A DNA stretch of 62,085 nucleotides, taken from the NCBI GenBank assembly GCA_028871055.1, contig JAGWON010000019.1:1-62085 (forward strand). Direction: 5' to 3'. The position numbers and the translations under genes are program-made. This document shows positions 41,137 to 49,538 of the stretch, piece by piece (within the stretch, counting starts at the first letter, position 1; each line of letters begins with the position of its first letter). The notes under the pieces were generated by a model, which saw only the letters and a list, made by a program, of their open reading frames with translations, was not told where the DNA came from and did not search any database. Origin of the DNA: Alphaproteobacteria bacterium (lineage in GTDB: Bacteria > Pseudomonadota > Alphaproteobacteria > ATCC43930 > CGMCC-115725).

Positions 41137-41445
41137 TCAGCCGCCGGGCGCGTAGCCCTTCGAAATCATGCAGCGAGAGACGATGTCGGACGACTGCTCC
41201 TGGTTCTGGGCGGCATAGGTTTGCTGCACGGTGAATAGCGCGCCGGTATCCTGCCAGTCTTTGCCGCGGGTCGCGAGGATGTCCTGGTTGATGCGTGAAT
41301 CGCGCTCGCTGGCGGTAGCGGCGACGCTGTTGCACTCCGACAGGTCCTTCGCAACCACCTCTGGCGTTGTGCCTTCCTTGGTCCACGATGTGCTCGCGCA
41401 CGCGACCAGCGCGAGGGCCGCAACGAGACCTGCGATGTGTTTCAT
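41137..41445 (-). CDS. Small lipoprotein of unknown function
   Basis: A 102-residue protein from the ATG at 41445. The signal peptide ends in a lipobox LVAC (cysteine about residue 16). The mature part is hydrophilic with two further cysteines (LSECNSVAAT and VSRCMISKGY), about 65 residues apart, that may form a disulfide. The ending CMISKGYAP resembles short outer-membrane lipoproteins in which the last motif is C-x-x-x-K-G-Y. No specific role can be named. It is convergent with panB, six bases away. Confidence 0.7.
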   Translation of the reverse strand: MKHIAGLVAALALVACASTSWTKEGTTPEVVAKDLSECNSVAATASERDSRINQDILATRGKDWQDTGALFTVQQTYAAQNQEQSSDIVSRCMISKGYAPGG

Positions 41446-41485
41446 GCGTCCGTCTTTCCCCCGATGAATCGGCGGAATCCTACTC

Positions 41486-42331
41486 TCAAAATCGCCCGGA
41501 TTGATAGTCGGCAATCGCCTGCCGGATTTCGTCCGACGTGTTCATGACGAACGGACCATAGCGCGCGACCGGTTCGTTGAGCGGCTTGCCCACAGCGAGC
41601 AGTACGCGGCCTGGACCGCCGGAAAGCTTCACTGCGTCGCCCGCGCCCAGCACCGCGACGTGGCCGCGCGCCACGCGCGTGGCCGGCTCGCCGATTTGCG
41701 CCTCACCATCAAAAACATAGGCGAAGGCGTTGTGCATTGCCGGTATCGGCAATGACACGTCGCCCTTGCCGGCGACGCGGACGTCGAGTAGCAGCGGATC
41801 GGTGACGATGTCCGCCACCGGCCCCTTGGCGCCGTTGAAGGCGCCGGCGAGCACGCGAACCTTGGCACCGCCCGCCAGTGCAACCTCCGGAATGAGCGTC
41901 GGCTCGATATCCTGATAGCGCGGCGGCATCATCTTGTGCGTTGCCGGCAGATTGACCCAGAGCTGAAAGCCCCACATCAACCCATCCTGCTGCTCAGGCA
42001 TCTCGGAGTGAACGATGCCGCGCCCCGCCGTCATCCATTGCACGCTGCCCGGCGTGAGCAGCCCGCGATGGCCCTTGTTGTCGCCATGGCGCATGCGTCC
42101 GGCGAGTACATAGGTCACCGTTTCGAAACCGCGATGCGGATGCTCGGGAAAGCCGCCAATATAGTCGGCGCCATCGTCGGAGCGGATCTCGTCCAGCAGC
42201 AGGAAAGGATCGAGCGAATCGAGAACGGGATTGCCGATGATGCGGGTGAGTTTAACCCCGTCCCCGTCATTGGCCGGAATGCCACGGACCATCTTGGCCA
42301 CCGGTCGGATCGTTGCCACCGTATCCCGCAT
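41486..42331 (-). CDS. Pirin family protein
   Basis: A 281-residue bicupin. The pirin core is plain: FLLLDEIRSDDGADYIGGFPEHPHRGFETVTYV split over residues 43-75, SVQWMTAGRGIVHSEMPE near 97 and GFQLWVNLPATHKMMPPRYQ near 120. The metal-binding histidines (HPHRG and HSEMP) are kept. Members bind iron or act as quercetinases; the physiological role here is open. Confidence 0.93.
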   Translation of the reverse strand: MRDTVATIRPVAKMVRGIPANDGDGVKLTRIIGNPVLDSLDPFLLLDEIRSDDGADYIGGFPEHPHRGFETVTYVLAGRMRHGDNKGHRGLLTPGSVQWMTAGRGIVHSEMPEQQDGLMWGFQLWVNLPATHKMMPPRYQDIEPTLIPEVALAGGAKVRVLAGAFNGAKGPVADIVTDPLLLDVRVAGKGDVSLPIPAMHNAFAYVFDGEAQIGEPATRVARGHVAVLGAGDAVKLSGGPGRVLLAVGKPLNEPVARYGPFVMNTSDEIRQAIADYQSGRF

Positions 42332-42401
42332 CGAGAGCTCCTCCTGAACGCGCTATATGGGCGCTAGGTGCTACGATTGCGAATTCGCCGGCGCATGGCT
42401 G

Positions 42402-42572
42402 TCATCCGCCACGGCGGGCGGCGGCAGCTTCGAGAACGCGGCGTCGGGCCGGGTCGTCGAGGTTGGGCCACGCCGCGATCTCTGCGAGCGTGCGCCAGCA
42501 GCCGCGGCACAAGCCGATATGCGGATCGATGACGCAGAGCCGGACGCAAGGCGAAGCGGTCGGCTCGCTCAC
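42402..42572 (-). CDS. DUF1289 family small protein
   Basis: A 56-residue protein whose GTG start overlaps the stop of the upstream DUF4340 gene (GTGA, 42569-42572). The family signature SPCVRLCVIDPHIGLCRGCWRT, given in two parts SPCVRLC and GLCRGCWRT, supplies four cysteines that could bind a metal. The ending EIAAWPNLDDPARRRVL is also typical. Function is unknown. Confidence 0.88.
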   Translation of the reverse strand: MSEPTASPCVRLCVIDPHIGLCRGCWRTLAEIAAWPNLDDPARRRVLEAAAARRGG

Positions 42573-43600
42573 GACGACTTCGCCGGCGCGAGCAAACCCG
42601 CCAGCGTGGTCTTCAGTAGACCGATTTTGTAATCGGGAAGCGCGAACAGCCAATCGCGCGTCTTGGCGTTGATCGACTGAGCACGTGCCGCCGCGGCACC
42701 AGTGCCGGCGGCGCTGATCCGCACCCAGCTCGTCTTGCCCTGATCGGCGATATCGAAGGTGAGCGTGAGCCCGTCGAACGTGGCGAAGCGCGCATGCGCG
42801 ACGCCGGTTGCGGGAAAGGCGAACGCCGCCGCCGGCTGCACGTCGGCGAAGTCGAGCGAGGCCAGCGCCCCCGCCGGCTCCGCGAGCGCGTCCTCGCTCT
42901 TGAGCTTTTTGTCTCTGGGCACGCGAGTCGCCAATCGGAACTTGTCGCCGGCCTTGTCGCGAAGGATGGCAACGCTGCCGCTGTCGGCGGCGGTGAACTC
43001 CGCCTCCTTAATGCTGGTGGCGGGCAGGTCGATGAGGGTCTTGTCGAGCCAGGCCGTCGTGTCGCCCGAAAGGTCGAGCGAGCCGCGCGCCAGCCAGGCC
43101 CGCGCATCCCCGGGCTTGCGCAGGTAAAGCCCGTCATTGCCGCCGCCGAGTTCGTCGTACTTGCTCTTGCCGGCGATGATTTCGCCGAGCAGCTTACCCT
43201 TGGCGTCGGCGACCGTGACGAGGGTCGACCTCGAATCGGGCTTGCCCGCATCCTCCACCGCGAGCCGCGGATAGAGCCGCGTCTCCCGGGTCTTGGGCTC
43301 GACGTAGCGGAGCTCGGCAAGACCCAGAAGCAAGCGGCGCACGCGCTGCGGGTCCGCGGGCCAACCGCCCTTTTCTTCGACCCGCCAGCGGTCGTGGTCG
43401 CGCGTCAAAGTCACCTTTTGCGCGCCGCGCACCAGCGTCACCCGGTCGATATCCTGCAGACCGTGACCGAGGTCAGGCAGGACGAGCGTGCCGATCAGGG
43501 GGCTGTCCTGTGGCGATGGGCCGCCAAGACTCGATACTACGGCGAGACCCACCGCCACCACAGTGACCGCAAGCAGAGCGAGCATGCCTCGTTGCCGCAT
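42569..43600 (-). CDS. DUF4340 domain protein of the GldG-type ABC transporter operon
   Basis: A 343-residue protein with one N-terminal membrane helix (MLALLAVTVVAVGLAVV) and a large extracytoplasmic part. DUF4340 marks are DIDRVTLVRGAQKVTLTR near residue 50, WPADPQRVRRLLLGLAELR near 80, and DALAEPAG. It follows the GldG-like gene by 15 bases and is the fourth member of a conserved ABC-type operon (ATPase, permease, GldG-like, DUF4340). Confidence 0.88.
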   Translation of the reverse strand: MRQRGMLALLAVTVVAVGLAVVSSLGGPSPQDSPLIGTLVLPDLGHGLQDIDRVTLVRGAQKVTLTRDHDRWRVEEKGGWPADPQRVRRLLLGLAELRYVEPKTRETRLYPRLAVEDAGKPDSRSTLVTVADAKGKLLGEIIAGKSKYDELGGGNDGLYLRKPGDARAWLARGSLDLSGDTTAWLDKTLIDLPATSIKEAEFTAADSGSVAILRDKAGDKFRLATRVPRDKKLKSEDALAEPAGALASLDFADVQPAAAFAFPATGVAHARFATFDGLTLTFDIADQGKTSWVRISAAGTGAAAARAQSINAKTRDWLFALPDYKIGLLKTTLAGLLAPAKSS

Positions 43601-43615
43601 CGCGTTCCCCCTGCC

Positions 43616-45544
43616 TCAGCCGGTTTCCGCCCGGCGGCGGCGGCGGCGCATGCGCACGGCGCCGATCGCCATCGCCACGACCGCGACTAGGATCGGGATG
43701 AGGGCGATGTCGAAGAATTCGAGCCACGTCTGGAGCCGATTGATGTCTTCGCGCTCGGCGAGCTGCACCTGGCGCAATTGTCGCCGCGTCGCGAGCAGCT
43801 GGCCGCGGAAGTTCTCGATCGCCTCGTTCTGTGCGGCATCGACCATGCCCGCTTGGTGCGAGCCCTTGTCGCGCAGGTCCTTGAGCTTCTGCTCGGTATC
43901 CTTGAGCTTGTCCTCGAGCGCTTTCTCGCTCGCCTGGTAGCGCTCGTCAGTGGCGCGCTGGATGTTCTGCACAAGCTCGAATGGCCGAACCGCCGTACCG
44001 CGCGTGCGCAGCCCGATGAGGTCGGCGCCGCCCGACAGAACGTCAATGGCATCGGTGACAAAATCGCCGTTGTTGGCGGTCGGAACGGCGATGCGCTGAC
44101 CGAAGAAATTCTGCACCTGAACCCAGAAGCGATCGTCGAGGATGTCGGTATCGGCGACGGCGACGACTTCGATCGGCTTGACCGCTGCCTTCAACTGTGC
44201 GGGCAGCGGTGCATCGGGCTTCTTCGCGTCCGTCGCGGTCGCCTTGTCCTTGTCGGCGGATTTCGGCGGACCGCCCGGAAAGGCGGTCTTGGCGGGGCCG
44301 GTGATCTGCGCAGCGACCACCAGCTCCTTACCGTCTGGCTTGAAGCCCGTCAGCAACGCGGCTGGATCGGGCGCCTGGAATTTGTCGGCGGGGATTTCCA
44401 TTGAATCCGTCGACGTGGTGATCAGCGGCGTGAACGCGGTCTTCGCGCCGGGCAGTGGCTCCAGAATGCCCGGTGTCGCGACATTGAGCTGGGACAGGTC
44501 GGCAGTGATCGGGTTGTCGCGATTGAGGTTGTCGGTCTTGAGCGTCAGCCAGCCGACGTAGTCGACGGGCTGGACATCCGTCGCGTTGCCGGCTTTGACA
44601 CGCTGCGCATCGGCGCGGTCGGCCGCCACCATCTTTGGCACCAGGCGCAATCCCCAGGCAGCAAACAGCTTGTCGAGGTTGCTATCGTTCGGCATGCCGG
44701 GCGGATTGAGCTGGCTCGGATGGAGCCGCTGGGTCTCGGAATCGGGATCGACAAACACCAGCGCGCGGCCGCCCTTCAGCACGAACTGGTCGATCGCATA
44801 AAGCGTCTTGTCGGAGAGATTTTGCGGATGCACCAGCATTAGGACGTCGATGCCGCTCGGGACCTTGTCAAAATCGATGCCGAGCGACCGGACGTCGTAG
44901 AGCTGCCGCATCTGGTCGAGCACGACGTAGGGCACCAGCGGCCGGCCTTGCATCGCCGCCATCAGGTCGCCTTCGAGCGGCAGCGCGGTGGCCAGGCCGA
45001 CGACCGTCTTGTGCGGATTGGCGAGACCGGCGATCAGTTTGGTCAGATCGTATTCGAGGAAGCGCTCGCGATCGGGCTGAAAGAACGGGACGATCGCCTG
45101 ATCGTCGGTGGAATTGGTTCCGGCGAGGCCGAAATAGACCTGTTCGCCGCTCTGATCGAGCGGCACGCCTTGAAGGCCGAAGGCGACGGCGCGATCCTCG
45201 ACCGGCGAGAACGGCTCGGGATCGAGGAACTGGAGTTTGACCTTCCCATTGGCCAATGCTGCGTATTCCCGCAGCATCTCGCGCACCCGGTCGGCAAAGA
45301 CGCCGTAGGTGGGAATCTCGCGGCCTAGCTGCGGCGAGTAATAGAACCGCAACGTGATCGGCTCGTCGATCTTGGCGAGCGTCGCGCGCGTAGCCGGCGA
45401 CAGGGTATAGAGCCCTTCCTGTGTGAGATCGAGCCGTATGTCGGCCAGCCAGTTGCCGGCAACGACATTGATGGAAACGAACAGCACGACGGCGGCGGCG
45501 AGCGATACGAGCGCAACGATGCGGCCGGACAAGCGAAGATTCAT
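43616..45544 (-). CDS. GldG-like ABC transporter auxiliary protein
   Basis: A 642-residue protein with a helix near each end (IVALVSLAAAVVLFVSINVV at about 9 and ALIPILVAVVAMAIGAV at about 615). Between them are the GldG-family segments LTQEGLYTLSPATRATLAKI, ITLRFYYSP, LQFLDPEPFSP, DVLMLVHPQNLSDKTLYAIDQF and RALVFVDPDSE, and a coiled coil at about 535-605. In Bacteroidetes GldG belongs to a gliding ABC transporter; in proteobacteria the same operon occurs in non-gliding species and its cargo is unknown. Confidence 0.88.
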   Translation of the reverse strand: MNLRLSGRIVALVSLAAAVVLFVSINVVAGNWLADIRLDLTQEGLYTLSPATRATLAKIDEPITLRFYYSPQLGREIPTYGVFADRVREMLREYAALANGKVKLQFLDPEPFSPVEDRAVAFGLQGVPLDQSGEQVYFGLAGTNSTDDQAIVPFFQPDRERFLEYDLTKLIAGLANPHKTVVGLATALPLEGDLMAAMQGRPLVPYVVLDQMRQLYDVRSLGIDFDKVPSGIDVLMLVHPQNLSDKTLYAIDQFVLKGGRALVFVDPDSETQRLHPSQLNPPGMPNDSNLDKLFAAWGLRLVPKMVAADRADAQRVKAGNATDVQPVDYVGWLTLKTDNLNRDNPITADLSQLNVATPGILEPLPGAKTAFTPLITTSTDSMEIPADKFQAPDPAALLTGFKPDGKELVVAAQITGPAKTAFPGGPPKSADKDKATATDAKKPDAPLPAQLKAAVKPIEVVAVADTDILDDRFWVQVQNFFGQRIAVPTANNGDFVTDAIDVLSGGADLIGLRTRGTAVRPFELVQNIQRATDERYQASEKALEDKLKDTEQKLKDLRDKGSHQAGMVDAAQNEAIENFRGQLLATRRQLRQVQLAEREDINRLQTWLEFFDIALIPILVAVVAMAIGAVRMRRRRRRAETG

Positions 45545-45551
45545 GCCCGCC

Positions 45552-46286
45552 TCAGTCCGCCTTCTTCAGCTCGACGATCGCGGCGTTGGCGTAGAGGAAC
45601 AGTGCGATCACCGAGACGAAGAACACGGCATCGGGCACCTCGATCACGCCGCGCACGATAGCGTTGAAATGCGTCAGAAAGCTGAAGGATGCGACGGTAT
45701 CGATGAGTCCGGTGGGCGCCCACGGTGTGAGGAAGCCGAGCACGATCTGCGAGCCGCTGACCGTGAAGATGAAACACGCGGCGGCGGTGATGACGAAAGC
45801 AATCACCTGGTTCTTGGTCAGCGCCGAGAGTGCCGCGCCGATCGAAAGGAACGCGCCCGCCATCAGCAGGCTGCCGACATAGCTTGCCAGAATGACGCCG
45901 TTGTCGGGATGGCCGAGCACGTTGACCGTGATCCAGAACGGAAACGTCAGCGTCAGCGCGATGGCGGCAAAGGCCCAGGCGGCGAGAAACTTGCCGAGCA
46001 CGGCGGCGCCAATCGACACCGGCAGTGTCAGGAAAAGTTCGATAGTGCCGCTCTTGCGCTCCTCCGCCCAGAGCCGCATCGCCAGCGCCGGAATAAGCAC
46101 GAGGTAGAGCCAGGGATGAAAGTTGAAGAACGGCTGGAGGTCCGCCTGGCCACGGTCGAAGAAATTGCCGACGAAGAAGGTAAGCGCGCCGGCGGTCGCC
46201 AGGAAGATGACGATGAAGACATAGGCAAGCGGGGTGATGAAATAGCTCGCCAATTCGCGCCGGAAGATGACCCAGGTGGAATGCAC
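45552..46286 (-). CDS. ABC transporter permease (ABC-2 / GldF-like)
   Basis: A 244-residue membrane protein with six predicted helices, starting IFRRELASYFITPLAYVFI, the usual opening of GldF-like permeases, and containing EERKSGTIELFLTLPVS near residue 75, the ABC-2 coupling segment. It lies seven bases from both the ATPase gene and the GldG-like gene and supplies the channel of that complex. Confidence 0.92.
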   Translation of the reverse strand: MHSTWVIFRRELASYFITPLAYVFIVIFLATAGALTFFVGNFFDRGQADLQPFFNFHPWLYLVLIPALAMRLWAEERKSGTIELFLTLPVSIGAAVLGKFLAAWAFAAIALTLTFPFWITVNVLGHPDNGVILASYVGSLLMAGAFLSIGAALSALTKNQVIAFVITAAACFIFTVSGSQIVLGFLTPWAPTGLIDTVASFSFLTHFNAIVRGVIEVPDAVFFVSVIALFLYANAAIVELKKAD

Positions 46287-46293
46287 GTGCGCC

Positions 46294-47226
46294 TCAGGCC
46301 GTAATTGCGCGAAACACTTCGTCGAGCCGCCCGCGCTCGACGCTCATGCCGCGCACCGCCCAGCCCGCCGTGCGTACCAGATCGGTCACCTCGCCGACGA
46401 TCGCCTGACCGCCGCGCGGAAGAACCAACAGCGCCGCCCCTTCGGCGTCCGCGACGCGCTCGACCGCGACCACGCCCGGCAGGCGCCGCAGCGCGGTCTC
46501 GGCCTCGACGTGCCCATCCGTCAGGTCGATGCGAACGGCGTTGTGGAGGCGCGAGCGTGCCGCGAGCTCGATCGGCGTCGCGTCGGCGAGAATCCGTCCG
46601 GCGGCAATGATGATCGCGCGCGAGCATATGGCATCGACCTCGTCGAGCAGATGGGTCGATATTACGATCGCTTTCTCGGGCGCGAGTGCCTTGATGAGTG
46701 TGCGCGCCTCGTGCTTCTGGTTCGGGTCGAGCCCGTCGGTCGGCTCGTCAAGAATGAGCACGTCCGGATCGTGCAGTAGCGCCTGCGCGAGCCCGACGCG
46801 CCGCTTGAAGCCCTTGGACAGCGTCTCGATCGGCTGTTCCATCACCGATGACAGCGCCGTGCGCGTGACCGCCAAGTCGATCCGACGTTTGGCTTCGTCG
46901 CCGGCGAAGCCGCGGATTTCGGCGATGAAGCGCAGGAAACTCCGCGGCGTCATGTCGGGATAGGCCGGCGCACCTTCCGGCAGGTAGCCGATCCGGCGCT
47001 TGGCGGCGATCGGATCGCCAACGATGTCCGCGCCGCATACCACCGCCGTGCCGTCGGTCGGCGCAAGGAAGCCAGTGATCATCTTCATCGTCGTCGACTT
47101 GCCCGCGCCGTTCGGCCCGAGGAAGCCCAGTACCTCGCCCCGCACAACCGAGAACGAGATGTGATCGACCGCGAGTATGACACCAAACCGGCGGGTGAGG
47201 CCGCGGACTTCGATCATCTCGGTCAT
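46294..47226 (-). CDS. ABC transporter ATP-binding protein of the GldG-type operon
   Basis: A 310-residue ATPase. Walker A is LGPNGAGKSTTMKM near residue 36, the signature is ETLSKGFKRRVGLAQALLHDP near 132, and Walker B is VLILDEPTDGLDPNQ near 155. A C-terminal domain of about 90 residues is typical of ABC-2 exporter ATPases. The ATG at 47226 is chosen over one ten codons upstream because it begins the conserved domain. First gene of the four-gene operon. Confidence 0.94.
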   Translation of the reverse strand: MTEMIEVRGLTRRFGVILAVDHISFSVVRGEVLGFLGPNGAGKSTTMKMITGFLAPTDGTAVVCGADIVGDPIAAKRRIGYLPEGAPAYPDMTPRSFLRFIAEIRGFAGDEAKRRIDLAVTRTALSSVMEQPIETLSKGFKRRVGLAQALLHDPDVLILDEPTDGLDPNQKHEARTLIKALAPEKAIVISTHLLDEVDAICSRAIIIAAGRILADATPIELAARSRLHNAVRIDLTDGHVEAETALRRLPGVVAVERVADAEGAALLVLPRGGQAIVGEVTDLVRTAGWAVRGMSVERGRLDEVFRAITA

Positions 47227-47408
47227 TGGGAGTCCGGTTCGGGATCGGGTGTGCATGGCTGCTTCTGTCGCGGAGCGACATCTGCGGCAGTTCTCGCCGT
47301 GGAATCAAGCACGTTCGAAAGCGTGCTCGACACTTAATTCATTGTAATGTCGACGCTCGGTAGCAACTCGGCCAGCCGCCATGGGGGGTTGGGAATCCGG
47401 GCTCCTCG

Positions 47409-47561
47409 TCAGTCAAATTCGCGCCTGCGGAGCATGATCGCTCCACCGCGCAAGCGGACCAGACCGCGCGTGAGCGCCAAGCCGAAGCCGGTACCTTCGA
47501 TCTTGCGGATTGCGTCGCGGGCCATGCGCTCGACGGGCGTGGACACCCGTTCGACGGCCAT
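47409..47561 (-). pseudogene. Possible remnant of a histidine kinase ATPase domain
   Basis: A 50-codon open stretch on the minus strand reads RKIEGTGFGLALTRGLVRLRGG and then stops shortly after AIMLRRREFD. GTGFGLAL...LV.L.GG matches the G2 box and last helix of histidine kinase HATPase domains. No upstream N or G1 box could be read in any frame, so only the last part remains. The match is short, so it is a moderate call. Confidence 0.5.
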
Positions 47562-47855
47562 CGGCCCTCAAAGCCGCCACGAATTCCGGCGTGCCGCCCG
47601 CATGGCCGCCGCGGCGAATGCTCCTCGGTCAATTTCGTGATCCGTCTCATCGACGATAGGGCGTCGGCGTTTTCTCTCTTGGTTATCGCTTGATTAATTT
47701 GCGTCGTCCGCTTCAGGGCCGTTGTCATGCTTGGCAATGGCATCTACGCAAAAATTGATGTCATTACGCCGCGTTATACAGGCATCGTATGGGAACGCGG
47801 CGGCGGCTTGCCAGCTTAAGCAATTTCCAACCAACGGGCCCCTAGCATCGCCGTC
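47562..47855 (+). other. Intergenic stretch, no gene seen
   Basis: The gap between the ABC ATPase and the glycosyltransferase-like gene is about 630 bases. Apart from the kinase remnant it holds only a short inverted repeat (AGCACG/CGTGCT, 47308-47327) on the ATPase side. The part from 47562 to 47855 contains no convincing reading frame, RNA or strong promoter and probably includes the upstream region of the plus-strand gene at 47856. Confidence 0.5.
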
Positions 47856-48797
47856 ATGCTCTACCAATTGCGCAGGCAGCTCAGGACGCGCCGCTTCGAA
47901 TGGATCACCCGCGGTATCCGGGTGACGCCGCCGGTGCAGGTGACGGCGGCGCCATGGACCTTCGTCAGCATGATCGGCGACGACGACGTGCATCTCTATC
48001 TGCTGGCGATGAAATCGCTCTATCACCGCCTCAAGTGCGGCAACATCGTCGCGATCGTCGCGCAAACCATGCCACAGGCGCGCCGCGATCTGCTGGTGGA
48101 GCACTTCAAGGGCATCCGCATCGAAGCGCTCGAGACCATCGACACCGGAAGCTGCCAGCGCGGCGGCACCTGGGAACGGCTGGTGTACATTCTCGACCGC
48201 GCACGCGACGGCTATGTTATCCAGGTCGATTGTGACACGTTGGCGACCGGCGCCGAGCTCGACGAGGTGGTGTATTGCGCTGCCAACAACCTGCCGTTCA
48301 CCCTCAGCGACGGCTGGCCGCTGGTAACCATGCGCGCGGCCGCTGAAACCGCGCGCGCGATTCCGGGTAACCAGCCGGGCATCGTCGCCGAACGCGCCTT
48401 CGACCGCTATCCCAACTGCGACCGCTTACTTTATGTGCGAGGCTCGTCCGGATTCACCGGCTTCGCCCAGGGTGCTTTCAGCCGTGAACGCATCGAGGAG
48501 TTCGACGCCTGCATGTCGGCGTTGACGGGGCCGGGGTGGCGTGGCTGGGGCACTGAACAATGCGCCTCGAACTTCATTACCGCGAATTCGCCGCGGCCGG
48601 TGGTTCTGCCCTTTCCGTCGTATGCCTGCTTCTTCCCGGGTGGACCGCGCGTCGAGGCCAAGTTCCTGCACTTCATCGGCAGCCACCGCTTCGATGAGGA
48701 GTTCTACGCGCAGCAGGCGCTTGCCGCGATTGCCGAGCTTGCCGCTGCGCCCGATCAAGCGACTGCCACGCGCGTTCCGACGCAAGCCGCCGGCTGA
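47856..48797 (+). CDS. Glycosyltransferase-like protein (GT-A type, unassigned)
   Basis: A 313-residue soluble protein that I cannot place in a named family. Visible features are WTFVSMIGDDDVHLYLLAMKSL near residue 35, a Rossmann-like start, and YVIQVDCDTLATGAEL near 125, whose D-x-D after a hydrophobic strand is like the metal site of GT-A glycosyltransferases. RGSSGFTGFAQGAF near 192 and GWGTEQCASNFI near 230 look like conserved loops, and the latter resembles an acceptor-site motif. No membrane helix. A sugar transferase acting on a surface polymer is a guess. Confidence 0.55.
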   Translation: MLYQLRRQLRTRRFEWITRGIRVTPPVQVTAAPWTFVSMIGDDDVHLYLLAMKSLYHRLKCGNIVAIVAQTMPQARRDLLVEHFKGIRIEALETIDTGSCQRGGTWERLVYILDRARDGYVIQVDCDTLATGAELDEVVYCAANNLPFTLSDGWPLVTMRAAAETARAIPGNQPGIVAERAFDRYPNCDRLLYVRGSSGFTGFAQGAFSRERIEEFDACMSALTGPGWRGWGTEQCASNFITANSPRPVVLPFPSYACFFPGGPRVEAKFLHFIGSHRFDEEFYAQQALAAIAELAAAPDQATATRVPTQAAG

Positions 48798-48877
48798 GCC
48801 GCGCGGAACCGATCCTCGCTGGTCCGCAGCCCGCCAGGTGGACTATGGTCCGCGGCGCACCCGCCGGGACTGGAGCG

Positions 48878-49498
48878 ATGCTGGCTCTCACTTTTGCGAA
48901 GGGCGTCGTCGTCGGCCTGATTCTCGCGGTTCCGGTGGGACCGGCCGGCATGTTGTGCGTGCGCCGCACGCTGATTGAGGGCGTGACCTTCGGATTCACC
49001 TCCGGCCTCGGCGCCGCTTGCGCCGACGCCTTATTCGGCGCCATCGCCGGCTTCGGCCTGACCTTCATTCGCGACTGGCTGCTGGCCTGGCGCGACGCGC
49101 TCGGTCTCGGCGGCGGCGCGTTTCTTCTGGTCGTCGGGCTGAAGGGCCTGCTCATACCGCATCAATTTCGCGTCGGTCCGGTCGGCGGCGAACGGCTCGC
49201 TGCCGCCTTTGCCTCCACATTCGCGCTCGCGATCACCAATCCGGTCACCATCCTAGTCTTTGCGGCAATCTTCACGCAGATCGGCTTCGATCCGGCGTCG
49301 GGCAACGTCAGCATCGCCGTCCTGGTCGCTGGCGTCTTTTCCGGTTCGCTCGCCTGGTGGGTGAGCTTGTGCCTGGCAGCGCCCGCACTGCGCCGGGTCG
49401 GCATGTCGTGGCTGCCGCGCTTCTCGGGTGCGTTGCTCGCAGTGTCCGGCATGGGGTTACTGGGCGCGGCGGCGGCTCGTCTTGCCGGCTTGCTGTGA
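48878..49498 (+). CDS. LysE family transporter
   Basis: A 206-residue membrane protein from the ATG at 48878, which follows GGAG. It has about six helices and the LysE/RhtB opening FAKGVVVGLILAVPVGPAGMLC with the conserved G-P-x-G, then FGFTSGLGAACADALFG near 48 and SFALAITNPVTILVF-like text (TFALAITNPVTILVFAAIF) near 115. Members export amino acids or similar solutes; the substrate is not evident. Confidence 0.9.
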   Translation: MLALTFAKGVVVGLILAVPVGPAGMLCVRRTLIEGVTFGFTSGLGAACADALFGAIAGFGLTFIRDWLLAWRDALGLGGGAFLLVVGLKGLLIPHQFRVGPVGGERLAAAFASTFALAITNPVTILVFAAIFTQIGFDPASGNVSIAVLVAGVFSGSLAWWVSLCLAAPALRRVGMSWLPRFSGALLAVSGMGLLGAAAARLAGLL

Positions 49499-49538
49499 CC
49501 GTTGGCGCAGCGCGAGCGGACGGCTAAGCTTGCCTCCC

